This document shows positions 26,174-35,379 of a DNA stretch of 48,182 nucleotides, one piece after another. Each line of letters starts with the position of its first letter. The stretch's first letter is position 1. Under the pieces are notes generated by a model that saw nothing but the letters and a program-made list of their open reading frames with translations, was not told the origin of the DNA and ran no database searches. The stretch spans positions 1-48,182 of the forward strand of contig JAJZXK010000013.1 in the NCBI GenBank assembly GCA_021806565.1, in the 5' to 3' direction. The translations under genes were made by a program, and so were the position numbers. This stretch comes from Bacillota bacterium (GTDB lineage: Bacteria; Bacillota; Sulfobacillia; RBS10-35; JAJYVN01).

Positions 26174-26629
26174 TCAGGGGGTGCCGGGTGGCAGCGGGCG
26201 CCGGCCGGCGAAGCCGTCCTGGTAGCCATGGTAGTGGGCGACGGTCGGTTCGCCGACGCGCCAGCACAGCAACACGGGTTCGCCGCGCAGCGTTGCCGGG
26301 AAGTCGCAGAGCCCGGTCTGGATGTCCTTGACCAGGCAGCCGCGGGCGGCGATGTCGCGCAGCAACTGCTCACCGGTGGCGCGATGCGCGTCCAGTTGGC
26401 GGCTGCAGGCCCGGGTGTCGGCGGCCAAGATCGGTTCCCCGGAGGGTCGGCATCCGACGGCTTGCAGGCGTTCGATTTCCGTGTGCAGCCGCTGCATCTC
26501 CTGGACGTGGGCACGCACCTCGGCCAGCGTGGTGCGAAGGTACGGTAGCAGGCGGTTGGCGGCTGCGACGGTGAAACCGTCGGTGACGTCCCTGCGGTCT
26601 GCGGTCGGGTCGGCTCCGTTTTCCGGCAT
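26174..26629 (-). CDS. DUF2203 family protein
   Basis: This 151-residue protein matches DUF2203 closely. A helical N-terminal half begins FTVAAANRLLPYLRTTLAEV and continues through LHTEIERLQAVG. The C-terminal half has the family signature GCLVKDIQTGLCDFPA, EPVLLCWRVGEPTVAHYH and GYQDGFAGRRPL. The family is widespread in Bacillota, Chloroflexi and Deinococcota and has no known function. The ATG at 26629 has GGAGGG 6 bases upstream. It is divergent from the FAD oxidoreductase, with about 185 bases between them. Confidence 0.88.
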   Translation of the reverse strand: MPENGADPTADRRDVTDGFTVAAANRLLPYLRTTLAEVRAHVQEMQRLHTEIERLQAVGCRPSGEPILAADTRACSRQLDAHRATGEQLLRDIAARGCLVKDIQTGLCDFPATLRGEPVLLCWRVGEPTVAHYHGYQDGFAGRRPLPPGTP

Positions 26630-26814
26630 GGACGATCCCTCCGTGTTGGCCTACTACGAACGACTGGCGGTTCGCTGCGGTCGCGGCGGGTGCCTGCCGC
26701 CGTTTCTCCGCCGGGCTGCCGGTCGCCGGTTCCGGTGCGTATTCGAGGACGAAAGGGGTGTGGACCTGGCGGGTTCCGGCCGGCCGGCCGCGCGCCAAGC
26801 CAGGGAGGACGGTT

Positions 26815-28035
26815 TTGGAACAATCCGGCGTGAAACGTTTTGTCATCATCGGTAATGGCGCGGCCGGCACGACCTGTGCCGAGGTGTTACGCAAACAGGA
26901 TCCAGCCTGTTCCGTGACGCTGATCACGGACGAGCCACATCCGCTGTACAACCGCGTTGCCCTGCCCCGGCTCCTGAAGGCCGAGGTGCCGGAGGCCAAG
27001 GTCTTCCTGCGCTCGGTGCAGTGGCACGCCGATGCGGGTATCCGCCTCCTGCGGGAAACCAGGGTGACGGCGATCGATCCCCACGGCAGGACGGTGACGA
27101 CCAACCATGGCCAGGAACTGCCGTGGGACGGGCTGCTGCTGGCCACCGGCGGCCGCCCCAACCCCCTGCCGGCCGCCGGTGGCGATGCGCCCAACAGCCT
27201 GAATTTCCAATACTTTGATGAGACCGTCGCCCTGAGCCGCCAGATCGAACGGAGCCGCCGCGCTGTCTCCGTCGGAGGGTCCTTCATCTCGTACGAACTC
27301 GCCGAGGCCTTCCGCGTGCGTGGTCTGGAGGTCGTGTGGCTGATCCGGGGCCCCCGCTGGCTGCGCCGCGTGCTGGATGAGCAGGGCGGTGAACTCGTGG
27401 ACCGCATCGCGGCGTCGCACGGGGTGCAGGTGGTGCACGGCCAGGAGGTGGCGAGCGTCCGGGTGGCGGCGGGGGTCGCCACGGGCCTGGTGACGACCGC
27501 GGGCGAGACGATCGACTGCGAGTTGATCGGCTCTGGGCTCGGTTTGACGATGAACACCGACTTCCTCACGGGTAGCGGGGTCGAGGTCCGCAAGGGCATC
27601 GTTACGGACGCCTGCCTGCGCACCAACGTCCCGGGCATCTTTGCCGCCGGGGACATCGCGGAGTATGCCGACCAGGTCACCGGGGCGCATCACCTCATGG
27701 GGACGTGGGACAACGCCCTGGCCCACGGGCGCACCGCCGCCCTGAACCTTTTGGGAGCCCAGACGCCGTATGTTGACGTGCCGACCTACCAAAGCGGGTT
27801 GTTCGACACCATCATCTCCGTGCTGGGCGTCACCCCCGAGACGCTGCCGGACGCCGAGACGGTGACACACTGCGACATGGAATCCCGCAGTTACCGCAGG
27901 CTGTTTTTCAGCGAAGACCGCTTGGTCGGCGCTGTGATGATCGGTTCGATCAAGGGAAAGAAGCGCTTGATGGAGTTGATCCGCCAACACGCGGTCTTTC
28001 GCACCGATGCGGAGCGGCGGGCTCTGCTCACCTGA
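26815..28035 (+). CDS. FAD-dependent NAD(P)H oxidoreductase, NirB/rubredoxin-reductase type
   Basis: This 406-residue flavoprotein has two dinucleotide-binding domains: the FAD loop VIIGNGAAGTTCAEVL near the N-terminus and the NAD(P) loop SVGGSFISYELAEAF in the middle. LLLATGGRPNPLP and the second FAD motif GIFAAGDIAEY are also present. The order and the PLYNRVALPRLL segment resemble nitrite-reductase large-subunit N-terminal domains, rubredoxin reductases and assimilatory reductase flavoproteins. The substrate is unknown. TTG 26815 is chosen because GGAGG lies 6 bases upstream; GTG 26833 is a weaker alternative. Its end overlaps that of the convergent deacetylase gene by 8 bases. Confidence 0.9.
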   Translation: MEQSGVKRFVIIGNGAAGTTCAEVLRKQDPACSVTLITDEPHPLYNRVALPRLLKAEVPEAKVFLRSVQWHADAGIRLLRETRVTAIDPHGRTVTTNHGQELPWDGLLLATGGRPNPLPAAGGDAPNSLNFQYFDETVALSRQIERSRRAVSVGGSFISYELAEAFRVRGLEVVWLIRGPRWLRRVLDEQGGELVDRIAASHGVQVVHGQEVASVRVAAGVATGLVTTAGETIDCELIGSGLGLTMNTDFLTGSGVEVRKGIVTDACLRTNVPGIFAAGDIAEYADQVTGAHHLMGTWDNALAHGRTAALNLLGAQTPYVDVPTYQSGLFDTIISVLGVTPETLPDAETVTHCDMESRSYRRLFFSEDRLVGAVMIGSIKGKKRLMELIRQHAVFRTDAERRALLT

Positions 28036-29476
28036 TGCCGGAGGGCCCGGCGGCCCCCGCGGGAAGCCAGCGCCTCCAGGCTCCGCTGTGCCGGGCCGTC
28101 GCGGCCAGGGCGGGACGGAGGGTCCAGGTCTGAAGGCGGGCCGTCTCCCACAGCCCCAGCGGGCGGAAGTTCGCCGGGAAAACCGCCCAATCCCAGTGCA
28201 GGCGGTCGGGCGACTTGACGCATTCGGCCGCCAGAAGCGGGCAGGGCCGCCAGGGGATCTCGGTGGCCCGCGGGTCGGCCACGGCCCGGGCCACGGTCCC
28301 CAGCAGGTCTTCCGGCCCGACGGGCGTGCGGCCCACCGTCACGGCGGCGGGAAGCCGGCCGCGCTCCTGGACGAACCGTTCCAGATCGGCGGCGGCAGCG
28401 GTGATGGCCGGGCGTCCCACGGTTCCGTCCGGTGTGGGCGGTGGTGGTCCGTCCGGGCCGTCACACGGGGCGACTTGGAACGGACCGGTCTGCCCCGCGA
28501 TGAGTCGCCGGCAGAGAAGGTTCAGCGCCTCGGCGGCCGACAGGGCGGTGTCGCCGCGCTGCAGCGGCACTGCGGCGTCGCACAACTGCGGAGCGAGCGC
28601 TTCCACTTCGGCCGCGTCCAGGTGCAGGCCCGTCGTGCGGTCGGGGTGGCGGGCCACCACGTCGCGGATCGTCACGAACCGCACCCCGTCCTGGCGCAAC
28701 CGCTGGATGTACCGGTCGAAGGCCGCGGCCGCGGCGGCGACCTCTTCCGGCGGGCGCGTGGGGGCGGGGCGCCAGGCCGTTTCCGGCGGCATGCGCCCGC
28801 GCCCGAAGTTCACCGCGTCCCAGAAGGCCGTGGTACACAGCTCCGTCGGGTGGGCCACCACGTTCACCGGGGCGCTTCCGCCGGTCTGTGCGGCCAGCGC
28901 GGCGCGGACCTGTGCCAGGGCGGGTTCGAGTGCCGCGGGCAGAGCGCTCAGCAGGGGCTTGGGCGCGGCCACCGGCGCGGACCAGTGCAGCAGTCCGGCA
29001 TAGTGCACCGGGGTGGCGCCGCAGTCGATATAGCTGTTCCAGTCTTCGCTGTATTCACAGGGGACGCCCCAGCGGCGCAGCACGGGCAGGGCGGATGCGG
29101 TCCAGTTCCCGCCCGGCTGGGTGTAGCAGGCGGGAGGTCCGAATGCGTCGCGGACCTGGCGGAAGCCTGCGAGTTCCCGGGCGGCGAAGGCGGCCTGGGC
29201 TCCCAACCACGTCTGGCCCGCCGCCTCTTCGGCGATCGTGGGATGGAGGCTGTGGGTCGCCGAGTGGTAGCCGACGGTGTGGCGCGACAGCCTCGCGACC
29301 AACTCGCCGCCGCCCGGTCGTTGCCGCCATGTGTCCAACTTGCGCGCCACCAGCGGAAAGGTCGCGGTGGCGTCGTGGGACTCCAGCGCATCCAGGATCG
29401 CCCGCAGGGCGTCGTCGCTCTCCGGGGTCAGGAAGTCTTCGGTGTCCAGGCGCAGCGCCACCTCGGCCGTTGCCAT
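28028..29476 (-). CDS. Polysaccharide deacetylase-like protein
   Basis: In this 482-residue protein the N-terminal half is NodB-like. The metal-binding Asp is in ALRLDTEDFL (a variant of the usual TFDDG), and the His pair is in GYHSATHSLHP. CYTQPGGNWTASALP and NVVAHPTELC are later active-site-like segments. Residues from about 270 to the end form a second region of unknown type, rich in Ala, Pro and Leu, ending with HWDWAVFPANFRPLG. No signal peptide is visible, so it may act on an intracellular precursor. ATG 29476 is the best start but lacks a clear ribosome site. It follows the glycosyltransferase gene by about 77 bases in the same direction. Confidence 0.78.
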   Translation of the reverse strand: MATAEVALRLDTEDFLTPESDDALRAILDALESHDATATFPLVARKLDTWRQRPGGGELVARLSRHTVGYHSATHSLHPTIAEEAAGQTWLGAQAAFAARELAGFRQVRDAFGPPACYTQPGGNWTASALPVLRRWGVPCEYSEDWNSYIDCGATPVHYAGLLHWSAPVAAPKPLLSALPAALEPALAQVRAALAAQTGGSAPVNVVAHPTELCTTAFWDAVNFGRGRMPPETAWRPAPTRPPEEVAAAAAAFDRYIQRLRQDGVRFVTIRDVVARHPDRTTGLHLDAAEVEALAPQLCDAAVPLQRGDTALSAAEALNLLCRRLIAGQTGPFQVAPCDGPDGPPPPTPDGTVGRPAITAAAADLERFVQERGRLPAAVTVGRTPVGPEDLLGTVARAVADPRATEIPWRPCPLLAAECVKSPDRLHWDWAVFPANFRPLGLWETARLQTWTLRPALAATARHSGAWRRWLPAGAAGPSGIR

Positions 29477-29553
29477 CGTTCGCTCGCCCGCGCGTCTGCG
29501 ACGCCCGGGCCGCACCTCCCTCTTGTGCGCCACCCTGCCGGGGCCAGGCGGCC

Positions 29554-30600
29554 TCAGGGGTGGCGGTCGCCGCCCCTGCCGCACAGATCCCCGGTGCCGA
29601 CCAGGGTCCGATACAACCTCAGGTGCGCATCGGCTTCCGCCGCCACAGAGAAGCGGTCCGTGACCGACCGCCGCGCGGCCGCGGCCAGCCGTGCGCGCAG
29701 GCCGGCGTCGCCGCACAGCCGTCGCGCGGCCGCCGCCAGATCCTCCGGCGCGCAGAGCCACCCGTCCACATCGTGCCGGATGGCTGCCCGGTTTCCTGGG
29801 ATATCCGTGGCGAGCACGGCGCATCCGGCCGCCATGGCCTCCAGCACCGCATTGGAGAGTCCCTCGATGCGGGAGGTGTTGAGGACCAGGGTCGCCTGCG
29901 CATAGAGACTGCCCATCTCGGTGTGCGGAACCTCGCCGAGGTAGGTCGTGCGTCCGGTGGCCGCGGCGCGCTTCAGGAATGCGTCCGTGAACTCCAGGTC
30001 TCGGGACGGACCGGCGACCAGCAATCGCGCCGCGACGCCGTGCCGGACCAGCGCTTCGGTCACCGCCAGCGCCCGGTCGGGTTCCTTGACCGGCCGCAGA
30101 CCGGCCGGCAGCAGCAGCACGACCTCGGCGGACGGATCCGCGGCGACGGCCACCGGCAGCGGAGGCGCGACGACCCCGGGGGGGATGATGTGCAAGCGGG
30201 TTGTGAGTTCGGGCAGACAGGAGGCGATATCGTCCCTGGCCGCTTCATGATACGCTACGCAGGCGGCGACGGCGTCCGGCGCCGGACCGCGCAGCAGACG
30301 GCACTGGTCGGGATCAAGGTCGGTGCCCGTGAACGTCCAGACGACGGGCGCCGCGCCGGCCCAGTCCAGGGCGGGTAGGCCGGCCCGGATGGCGTGCAGG
30401 GCGTGTACGACGCTTCCCGGTCCGGGGCCCGGCTGGGTACGCAGATCGGCCACCTCATGCACGAGGACGGTCGATCCCCTGGCCGACAGGGCCCGGCGCA
30501 GCCGCTCGGCGGTGATGCGATTGCCCGCGCTGGTCGGTAGGCCGTCTTGGACCACGAGATGTACCGCAGGCATGGATGGGTCGGGCGCGGCCACAGACAC
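29554..30600 (-). CDS. Glycosyltransferase, GT4 family
   Basis: This 348-residue GT-B fold enzyme has a degenerate N-terminal acceptor domain (VVQDGLPTSAGNRITAERL). The C-terminal donor domain contains LLLPAGLRPVKEPDRAL, TYLGEVPHTEMGSLYAQATLVL and the GT4 signature SRIEGLSNAVLEAMAAG, whose first Glu contacts the nucleotide sugar. The sugar and acceptor are unknown. Together with the deacetylase downstream, a surface glycan or glycolipid is plausible. GTG 30600 has GGGAGGG 11 bases upstream; GTG 30594 and ATG 30573 are also in frame. It is divergent from pfkA. Confidence 0.88.
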   Translation of the reverse strand: MSVAAPDPSMPAVHLVVQDGLPTSAGNRITAERLRRALSARGSTVLVHEVADLRTQPGPGPGSVVHALHAIRAGLPALDWAGAAPVVWTFTGTDLDPDQCRLLRGPAPDAVAACVAYHEAARDDIASCLPELTTRLHIIPPGVVAPPLPVAVAADPSAEVVLLLPAGLRPVKEPDRALAVTEALVRHGVAARLLVAGPSRDLEFTDAFLKRAAATGRTTYLGEVPHTEMGSLYAQATLVLNTSRIEGLSNAVLEAMAAGCAVLATDIPGNRAAIRHDVDGWLCAPEDLAAAARRLCGDAGLRARLAAAARRSVTDRFSVAAEADAHLRLYRTLVGTGDLCGRGGDRHP

Positions 30601-30796
30601 GCGTCATCGGTCCCTCCCGGAGCGGTAGCCCCGTGCGAGCATAGCCGAAACGCGTCCCGGCCGATATTGTCGCGCGTCTGGCGCATCGCGGACCGCCCGG
30701 GACGGCTAGGACGGAGGACCCGCCGCGGGGGTCGCGAATCTCTTGCCGAAACTGCCCTCGGTGTCGCGGTCCTGGGGGCGTGGGAAGGGGGTTGCC

Positions 30797-31756
30797 GTGC
30801 GTCGGATCGCGGTGATGACCAGCGGGGGCGACGCCCCCGGGATGAATGCGGCGGTACGGGCCGTGGTCCGTCGCGCTGTGGCCTTCGGTGTCGAGGTGAT
30901 CGGGATCCGCCGCGGTTTCTATGGACTCCTGCGCGAGGAGTTCGAGCCGCTTGGGACCGAATCGGTCCACGACATCATCCACCGTGGTGGCACGATACTC
31001 CTGACGGCTCGCTGCGCGGAGTTCCTTGCGCCGCAGGGCCAGGCGGCCGGGCTGGCCAGCCTGCGCGGCCGGGGGATTGAGGGGTTGGTGTGTGTCGGCG
31101 GGGACGGCAGCCTGCGAGGTTGTGCCGCGTTGGAGTCCCTCGGGCTGCCGGTGGTGGGCATCCCGGGAACGATCGATAACGATCTGGCCGGCACTGAGGC
31201 GACGATCGGCTTCGACACGGCGTTGAATACGGCGGTGGATGCCGTCGATCGGGTGCGGGACACGGCGACCGCCCACGAGCGCACCTTTGTCGTCGAGGTG
31301 ATGGGGCGCCATTCCGGTTTCCTGGCTCTGGCGGCCGGGTTGGCCTGTGGCGCTGAGACCATCCTCGTGCCGGAGATTCCATGGAACGTGGACGTAGTCT
31401 GCCGGGGCCTGCGGCGCGGGTTGGAACGGGGATTGCGCCAGAACATCGTCATTGTCGCCGAAGGCGCCGCTCGAGCCGTCGACCTCGGGGCCCAGATCGA
31501 ACAGGCCACCGGGCTGGAGACGCGCGTGACGATCCTGGGGCACGTGCAGCGGGGTGGTTCGCCGACGGCGGTCGACCGCAATCTGGCGAGCCAGCTGGGC
31601 GCCGCCGCGGTAGAGTTCTTGATGGAGGGGCACCACGGCCTGATGGCTGCGGTACAGGGCAACGTGCAGGTGGGGGTGCCGTTGCGTTCGGTTACGGCGA
31701 GCCGGCGACACCTGGATCCTTCGTTGCACGAACTGGCGCGCATCCTTTCGGCGTGA
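30797..31756 (+). CDS. pfkA: 6-phosphofructokinase
   Basis: It phosphorylates fructose 6-phosphate to the 1,6-bisphosphate with ATP, committing sugar to glycolysis. Its 319 residues equal the classic bacterial PfkA. It has MTSGGDAPGMNAAVRAVV, VGGDGSLRG, the catalytic PGTIDNDLAGTE, EVMGRHSGFLA and ILGHVQRGGSPTAVDR. A Gly rather than Asp after GGDG (GGDGS) indicates ATP rather than pyrophosphate use. GTG 30797 has GGGAAGGGG 6 bases upstream. It is followed by pyk after about 165 bases, so the two irreversible glycolytic steps are adjacent, as in Bacillus. Confidence 0.95.
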   Translation: MRRIAVMTSGGDAPGMNAAVRAVVRRAVAFGVEVIGIRRGFYGLLREEFEPLGTESVHDIIHRGGTILLTARCAEFLAPQGQAAGLASLRGRGIEGLVCVGGDGSLRGCAALESLGLPVVGIPGTIDNDLAGTEATIGFDTALNTAVDAVDRVRDTATAHERTFVVEVMGRHSGFLALAAGLACGAETILVPEIPWNVDVVCRGLRRGLERGLRQNIVIVAEGAARAVDLGAQIEQATGLETRVTILGHVQRGGSPTAVDRNLASQLGAAAVEFLMEGHHGLMAAVQGNVQVGVPLRSVTASRRHLDPSLHELARILSA

Positions 31757-31790
31757 GGCGGCCGGCGTCCCGCCGGCGAGATACCGCGGT

Positions 31791-31819
31791 GGGCCGCCGG
31801 TCGCACGGGGCGGCGGCCC
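31791..31819. terminator. Hairpin between pfkA and pyk
   Basis: The arms 31791-31798 and 31812-31819 form a perfect 8-bp GC stem with a 13-base loop, about 35 bases after the pfkA stop. A smaller CCGGCG/CGCCGG stem lies just before it. It may attenuate readthrough into pyk or belong to the pyk leader structure. Confidence 0.4.
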
Positions 31820-31827
31820 CCAGGAGC

Positions 31828-31894
31828 CCGCCCGTGCCTGGGCCCGCGAGGGCAAATCCGAAGGCTGGAAGGGGCGGAACCTGGTCGGGCGGAC
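31828..31894 (+). promoter_or_regulatory. Candidate structured leader, copy B (pyk)
   Basis: CCGCCC (31828-31833) and GGGCGG (31887-31892) can close a stem as in copy A at 9034-9090. The block 31851-31894 shares 30 of 44 bases with copy A. It ends about 27 bases before the pyk ATG. The 5' spacer is about 10 bases longer than in copy A. No known riboswitch class was recognised. Confidence 0.3.
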
Positions 31895-31921
31895 GCGCTT
31901 GCGGGTGGACCGGGGCGCGGC

Positions 31922-33700
31922 ATGCACCAGGGCGGACGTTTGCGGCGGACGAAGATCGTGGCGACTATCGGACCGGCGAGTGAGAGCCCCGGCATGCTGA
32001 CGGCGCTTTGCGCGGCCGGCATGGATGTGGCGCGCCTCAACCTGTCTCATGGCGGAAGGTCGGCGTTCGAACGGCGGCTGCGCACCGTTCTGGCGGTCCG
32101 CGACGCGGCCGTGGACCGCCCGCTCGGGGTGCTGGTCGATACCCGCGGCCCCGAGGTGCGCATCGGATCCTTTCCGGACGGCAACGTCCAGTTGGAGGCC
32201 GGGCAGCCATTCTGCCTGTATCCCACGCTGCGCCCTGGGGACGCGCAGGGGGTGGGGGTCAACGATCCCGGCCTGGCGCGGGATGTGCGCCCCGGCCAGC
32301 AGGTGCTGCTGGACGACGGCAACCTCACCCTGCGCTGCGTCGAGGTGCGTGACGGCGCCCTCGCGTGTGAGGTCGAGGTCGGCGGGTTGCTGTTGTCGGG
32401 CAAGAAGGTCAACCTACCCGGCATCGAACTGGATATGCCGGCGCTGCAACCGGATGACGTGGAAGACATCCGTCTGGCGGCACGACTCGGGGCGGATTTT
32501 GTGGCCGCCTCCTTCGTGCGCAGCGTGGAGGATGTCTTTGCGGTGCGGCGCCTGCTGGAGGAGTGCGGTTGCGGCGACGGCCGCATCCAGGTGATCAGCA
32601 AGATCGAGACGCAACAGGGCGTCGCGCATGCGGAGGAGATCCTGCGCGCCTCCGACGGCCTGATGGTCGCGCGCGGCGATCTCGGGGTTGAGATGCCGGC
32701 CGAAGAGGTGCCGCTGGTCCAAAAGGAGCTTATCCGCAAGTGCCTGGAAGCCGGTAAGCCGGTGATCACCGCCACGCAGATGCTCGAGTCCATGGTGAGC
32801 CACAATCGGCCGACGCGCGCCGAGGCCTCCGATGTCGCGAACGCGATCTTCGACGGCTCCGATGCCGTCATGCTGTCGGCGGAGACCGCCGTCGGGCGCT
32901 ACCCGCTCGACGCGGTACGCACCATGGCGCGCATCGCGGAGCGCACCGAACAGGCGCTGCCGTTCCGCGAGATGCTGGCGCGACGGGCGGCCGCCTCCGG
33001 CACCACGGTCACCGACGCCATCAGCTACGCGACCGCCGTGGCGGCGCAGAATCTGGCGGCGGCCGCCATCCTGACGGTGACGGAGACCGGCCTGACGGCC
33101 CGCGCGGTGGCGAAATACCGGCCGCGCAATCCCGTGTTGGCCATGACCTCGCGGCCGGAGGTGGTCCGGCACCTGAGCGTCGTCTGGGGCGTGCTGCCGA
33201 TGGCCTCCCCGCGGCATGCCACCACGGACTTGACCGTGGAAGGAGCTGTGGGCGCCGCACTGGATCGCGGGGTGATCCAGCAAGGGGATCTGGTGGTGAT
33301 CACCGCCGGGGCCCCGGGCGCGGTGCACGGGAGCACCAACATGCTGAAGGTGCTCACCGTCGGGGATGTCGTCCTGCGCGGTACGGGTATGGGCGCCCGG
33401 GCGGTCACCGCGCCCGCCGCCCTGGTGCGCAGCGAGGCGGACCTTGGCGCGGCCCAACCCGGCGACATCCTGGTGCTGGCGGACGGCGGCGAAATGTGGC
33501 TTCCACTGGTTGAGCGCGCCGGCGCCGTGATTACGGAAGACGTCAGCCAGACGTCCCCGGTCGTATTGCGCAGCCTGGCGCTGGGCGTGCCGCTGGTGGT
33601 CGGGGTTGCCGGCGCGACCGGACGGGTGCGCCACGGTGAGATCCTGACGGTCGACGCGCGCCGCGGGCTCTGTTACCGCGGCAAGGCGCAGGTGCCGTGA
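31922..33700 (+). CDS. pyk: Pyruvate kinase with extra C-terminal domain
   Basis: It converts phosphoenolpyruvate and ADP to pyruvate and ATP. The protein has 592 residues, the length of Bacillus/Geobacillus-type enzymes that carry an extra domain after the usual ~475. The N-terminal KIVATIGPASESP, MDVARLNLSHG, the active-site VISKIETQQGVAHAEEIL, VARGDLGVEMPAE and ITATQMLESMVSHNRPTRAE are all intact. The last ~90 residues form the PEP-utiliser-like mobile domain, ending LTVDARRGLCYRG. There the usual TSH motif reads TSP (544-546), so the phosphohistidine-type residue is missing. The ATG has only a weak ribosome site; TTG 31940 is another option. Confidence 0.95.
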   Translation: MHQGGRLRRTKIVATIGPASESPGMLTALCAAGMDVARLNLSHGGRSAFERRLRTVLAVRDAAVDRPLGVLVDTRGPEVRIGSFPDGNVQLEAGQPFCLYPTLRPGDAQGVGVNDPGLARDVRPGQQVLLDDGNLTLRCVEVRDGALACEVEVGGLLLSGKKVNLPGIELDMPALQPDDVEDIRLAARLGADFVAASFVRSVEDVFAVRRLLEECGCGDGRIQVISKIETQQGVAHAEEILRASDGLMVARGDLGVEMPAEEVPLVQKELIRKCLEAGKPVITATQMLESMVSHNRPTRAEASDVANAIFDGSDAVMLSAETAVGRYPLDAVRTMARIAERTEQALPFREMLARRAAASGTTVTDAISYATAVAAQNLAAAAILTVTETGLTARAVAKYRPRNPVLAMTSRPEVVRHLSVVWGVLPMASPRHATTDLTVEGAVGAALDRGVIQQGDLVVITAGAPGAVHGSTNMLKVLTVGDVVLRGTGMGARAVTAPAALVRSEADLGAAQPGDILVLADGGEMWLPLVERAGAVITEDVSQTSPVVLRSLALGVPLVVGVAGATGRVRHGEILTVDARRGLCYRGKAQVP

Positions 33701-33825
33701 CGCGGTCGCCCAGGGCCAAAGGACGGTCCGGCGGGCAGTGGCCGTGCGGTGTGAGGCGCGTTGCCGCGCTGCAGGTGCGTGGCCATCCTATCCGCGCCGC
33801 TTCGCGCCAAGCGGCCGCGGCGGGC

Positions 33826-35379
33826 CTATGCCGGGGCGTCCGCCGCCACGGCCAGCGCGCGCGAGAAGCATTTGCGGAAGTCGGATGCGAGTGTCCCCAC
33901 TTCGAGTCCCTGGCTGGAGCGGTGGGGGACGATGCGGACGGCGGACGGCAGCACCGTGAGTTGCATCGGGAGGGCGGCGCACAGGCAGTCGCGATCCAGG
34001 GCATGGGCAAGGGCCGCCGTCACCCCCAGCGCCTCGGCCAGGCGAACGTCCTGTGGCGCAAGCAGCCCCGCATACGGAGCGAGGGCGGCGCGCAGGCGGC
34101 CGATGCTCTCAAAGCCTGCGGCGGCGGCCAGGATGAGGCGCTCGCGGTGGTCGAGTCCAAAGATGCGGCCTTCGCGCAAGAGGTAGAAGGTATGGCGCGG
34201 CCAGTCGTAATAGCCCATGGCCGTGCCGGTTTCGCGTAGGCGCGCGGCGACGGGCGCCAACCGCGCCAGATCGGCCGGTGCGGCGACCAGTGGTGCCAGG
34301 TCGGACCACAGCGCCTCGGCCAGGGCGGCGAGCCGGTCCGCGCGGGTCGACGGGATGCCGTGCAGGCGTTCCAGATTGCGCGCGCTGGCCTGGAGCACGT
34401 CGGAAAAGAGGTGGCCGGGGAGTTCGCGCAACAGGTGCCGGTAGAAGAGCCCTTCCCGCAGGCCGCTACCGCTCACGACCAGCCGCTGCGGTCGTAGGTG
34501 CCTGGTCACCCAGGCCAGGATCGCCGCGCCGGCGGCCATGAGGTCGGCGCGGTCGGACGAGACGCCCGGCAGCCGCAGGCGCTCCCGGGTGGTCATGCCC
34601 GCCAGGCGTTCCGCCATGCCGCTGACGCGGACCGGCTCAAGGGTGTAGTGGTGGGTGAGGTTGAGGGGGTAGCGGCGCTCGCGCCGATCGAGTTTGGCCA
34701 GTGCGCGCACCGTGCCGCCCAGGCCGACGAGGGTGGCCCCGGGTGCGGGCGCATTCCAGTCGGCGGTGGGTGCAACGCCGTCGAGGGTCGTGGCCAACGT
34801 CCGTTCCAACTCACGCACCGCTCCCACAGGGGCGCGGTCTTCCAGGTCGAAGCGGCGGGCGGCGTTGACCGCTCCCAGGGGCAGGCTGACGCTGCCTGTG
34901 GATCTCCGCCCCACAAAGCGGGTCAACTCCGTGCTGGCGCCGCCGATGTCCACGAGCCAGCCGTCGCCTTCCGCCAACGTGTTGAGCGCGCCGATCAGCC
35001 CGAGTTCCGCTTCCTCTGTACCGCTGAGCAGGGCGACCCGGATGCCGGTTTGCCGCTGTACTTCGGCCAAGAGGGCGGCCCCGTCCGTGGCGGCGCGCAC
35101 GGCCGCGGTGCCCACGGCCAGCCAGTCGTGCACGCCCCAATCGGCACCGATGGCCGCGAAGCCGCGCACGACCGCCACCGTGGCGTCGGTGGTGTCGGGG
35201 CCCAGGCTGCCGTCGCTGTGCAGGCGCGCCGCCAGACGCAGGGCGGCCTTCTCCTCGTGGCGCACGCGATAGGCGCCGTCCCGGCCCAACTCCACAATGG
35301 AGAGGCGGACCGTGTTGCTCCCCAGATCGATGATGCCGAGCGTGGGTCCTCCCCCCCCTGCGGGCGTATGGGGCGTCAT
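33826..35379 (-). CDS. ppx: Exopolyphosphatase / guanosine pentaphosphatase family protein
   Basis: This 517-residue Ppx/GppA protein removes terminal phosphates from polyphosphate or pppGpp. The ASKHA ATP-grasp-like loops are visible: LGIIDLGSNTVRLSIVEL near the N-terminus, the catalytic-Glu region LLSGTEEAELGLIGAL, WLVDIGGASTELT and ATLVGLGGTVRALAKL. The second half, from about residue 300, is helical (DVLQASARNLERLHGI), like the HD-type C-terminal domain of E. coli Ppx. The ATG overlaps the stop of the upstream HD gene by four bases (ATGA), so translation is coupled. It is the last gene of the minus-strand operon, convergent with pyk. Confidence 0.9.
   Translation of the reverse strand: MTPHTPAGGGGPTLGIIDLGSNTVRLSIVELGRDGAYRVRHEEKAALRLAARLHSDGSLGPDTTDATVAVVRGFAAIGADWGVHDWLAVGTAAVRAATDGAALLAEVQRQTGIRVALLSGTEEAELGLIGALNTLAEGDGWLVDIGGASTELTRFVGRRSTGSVSLPLGAVNAARRFDLEDRAPVGAVRELERTLATTLDGVAPTADWNAPAPGATLVGLGGTVRALAKLDRRERRYPLNLTHHYTLEPVRVSGMAERLAGMTTRERLRLPGVSSDRADLMAAGAAILAWVTRHLRPQRLVVSGSGLREGLFYRHLLRELPGHLFSDVLQASARNLERLHGIPSTRADRLAALAEALWSDLAPLVAAPADLARLAPVAARLRETGTAMGYYDWPRHTFYLLREGRIFGLDHRERLILAAAAGFESIGRLRAALAPYAGLLAPQDVRLAEALGVTAALAHALDRDCLCAALPMQLTVLPSAVRIVPHRSSQGLEVGTLASDFRKCFSRALAVAADAPA

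Noticed and set aside
31895-31921. T-box-like stretch (GGGTGGACCGGGGCGCGG) just before pyk
   Set aside because: It only loosely resembles the T-box consensus; there is no specifier loop or antiterminator pair, and a T-box is not expected for pyruvate kinase.
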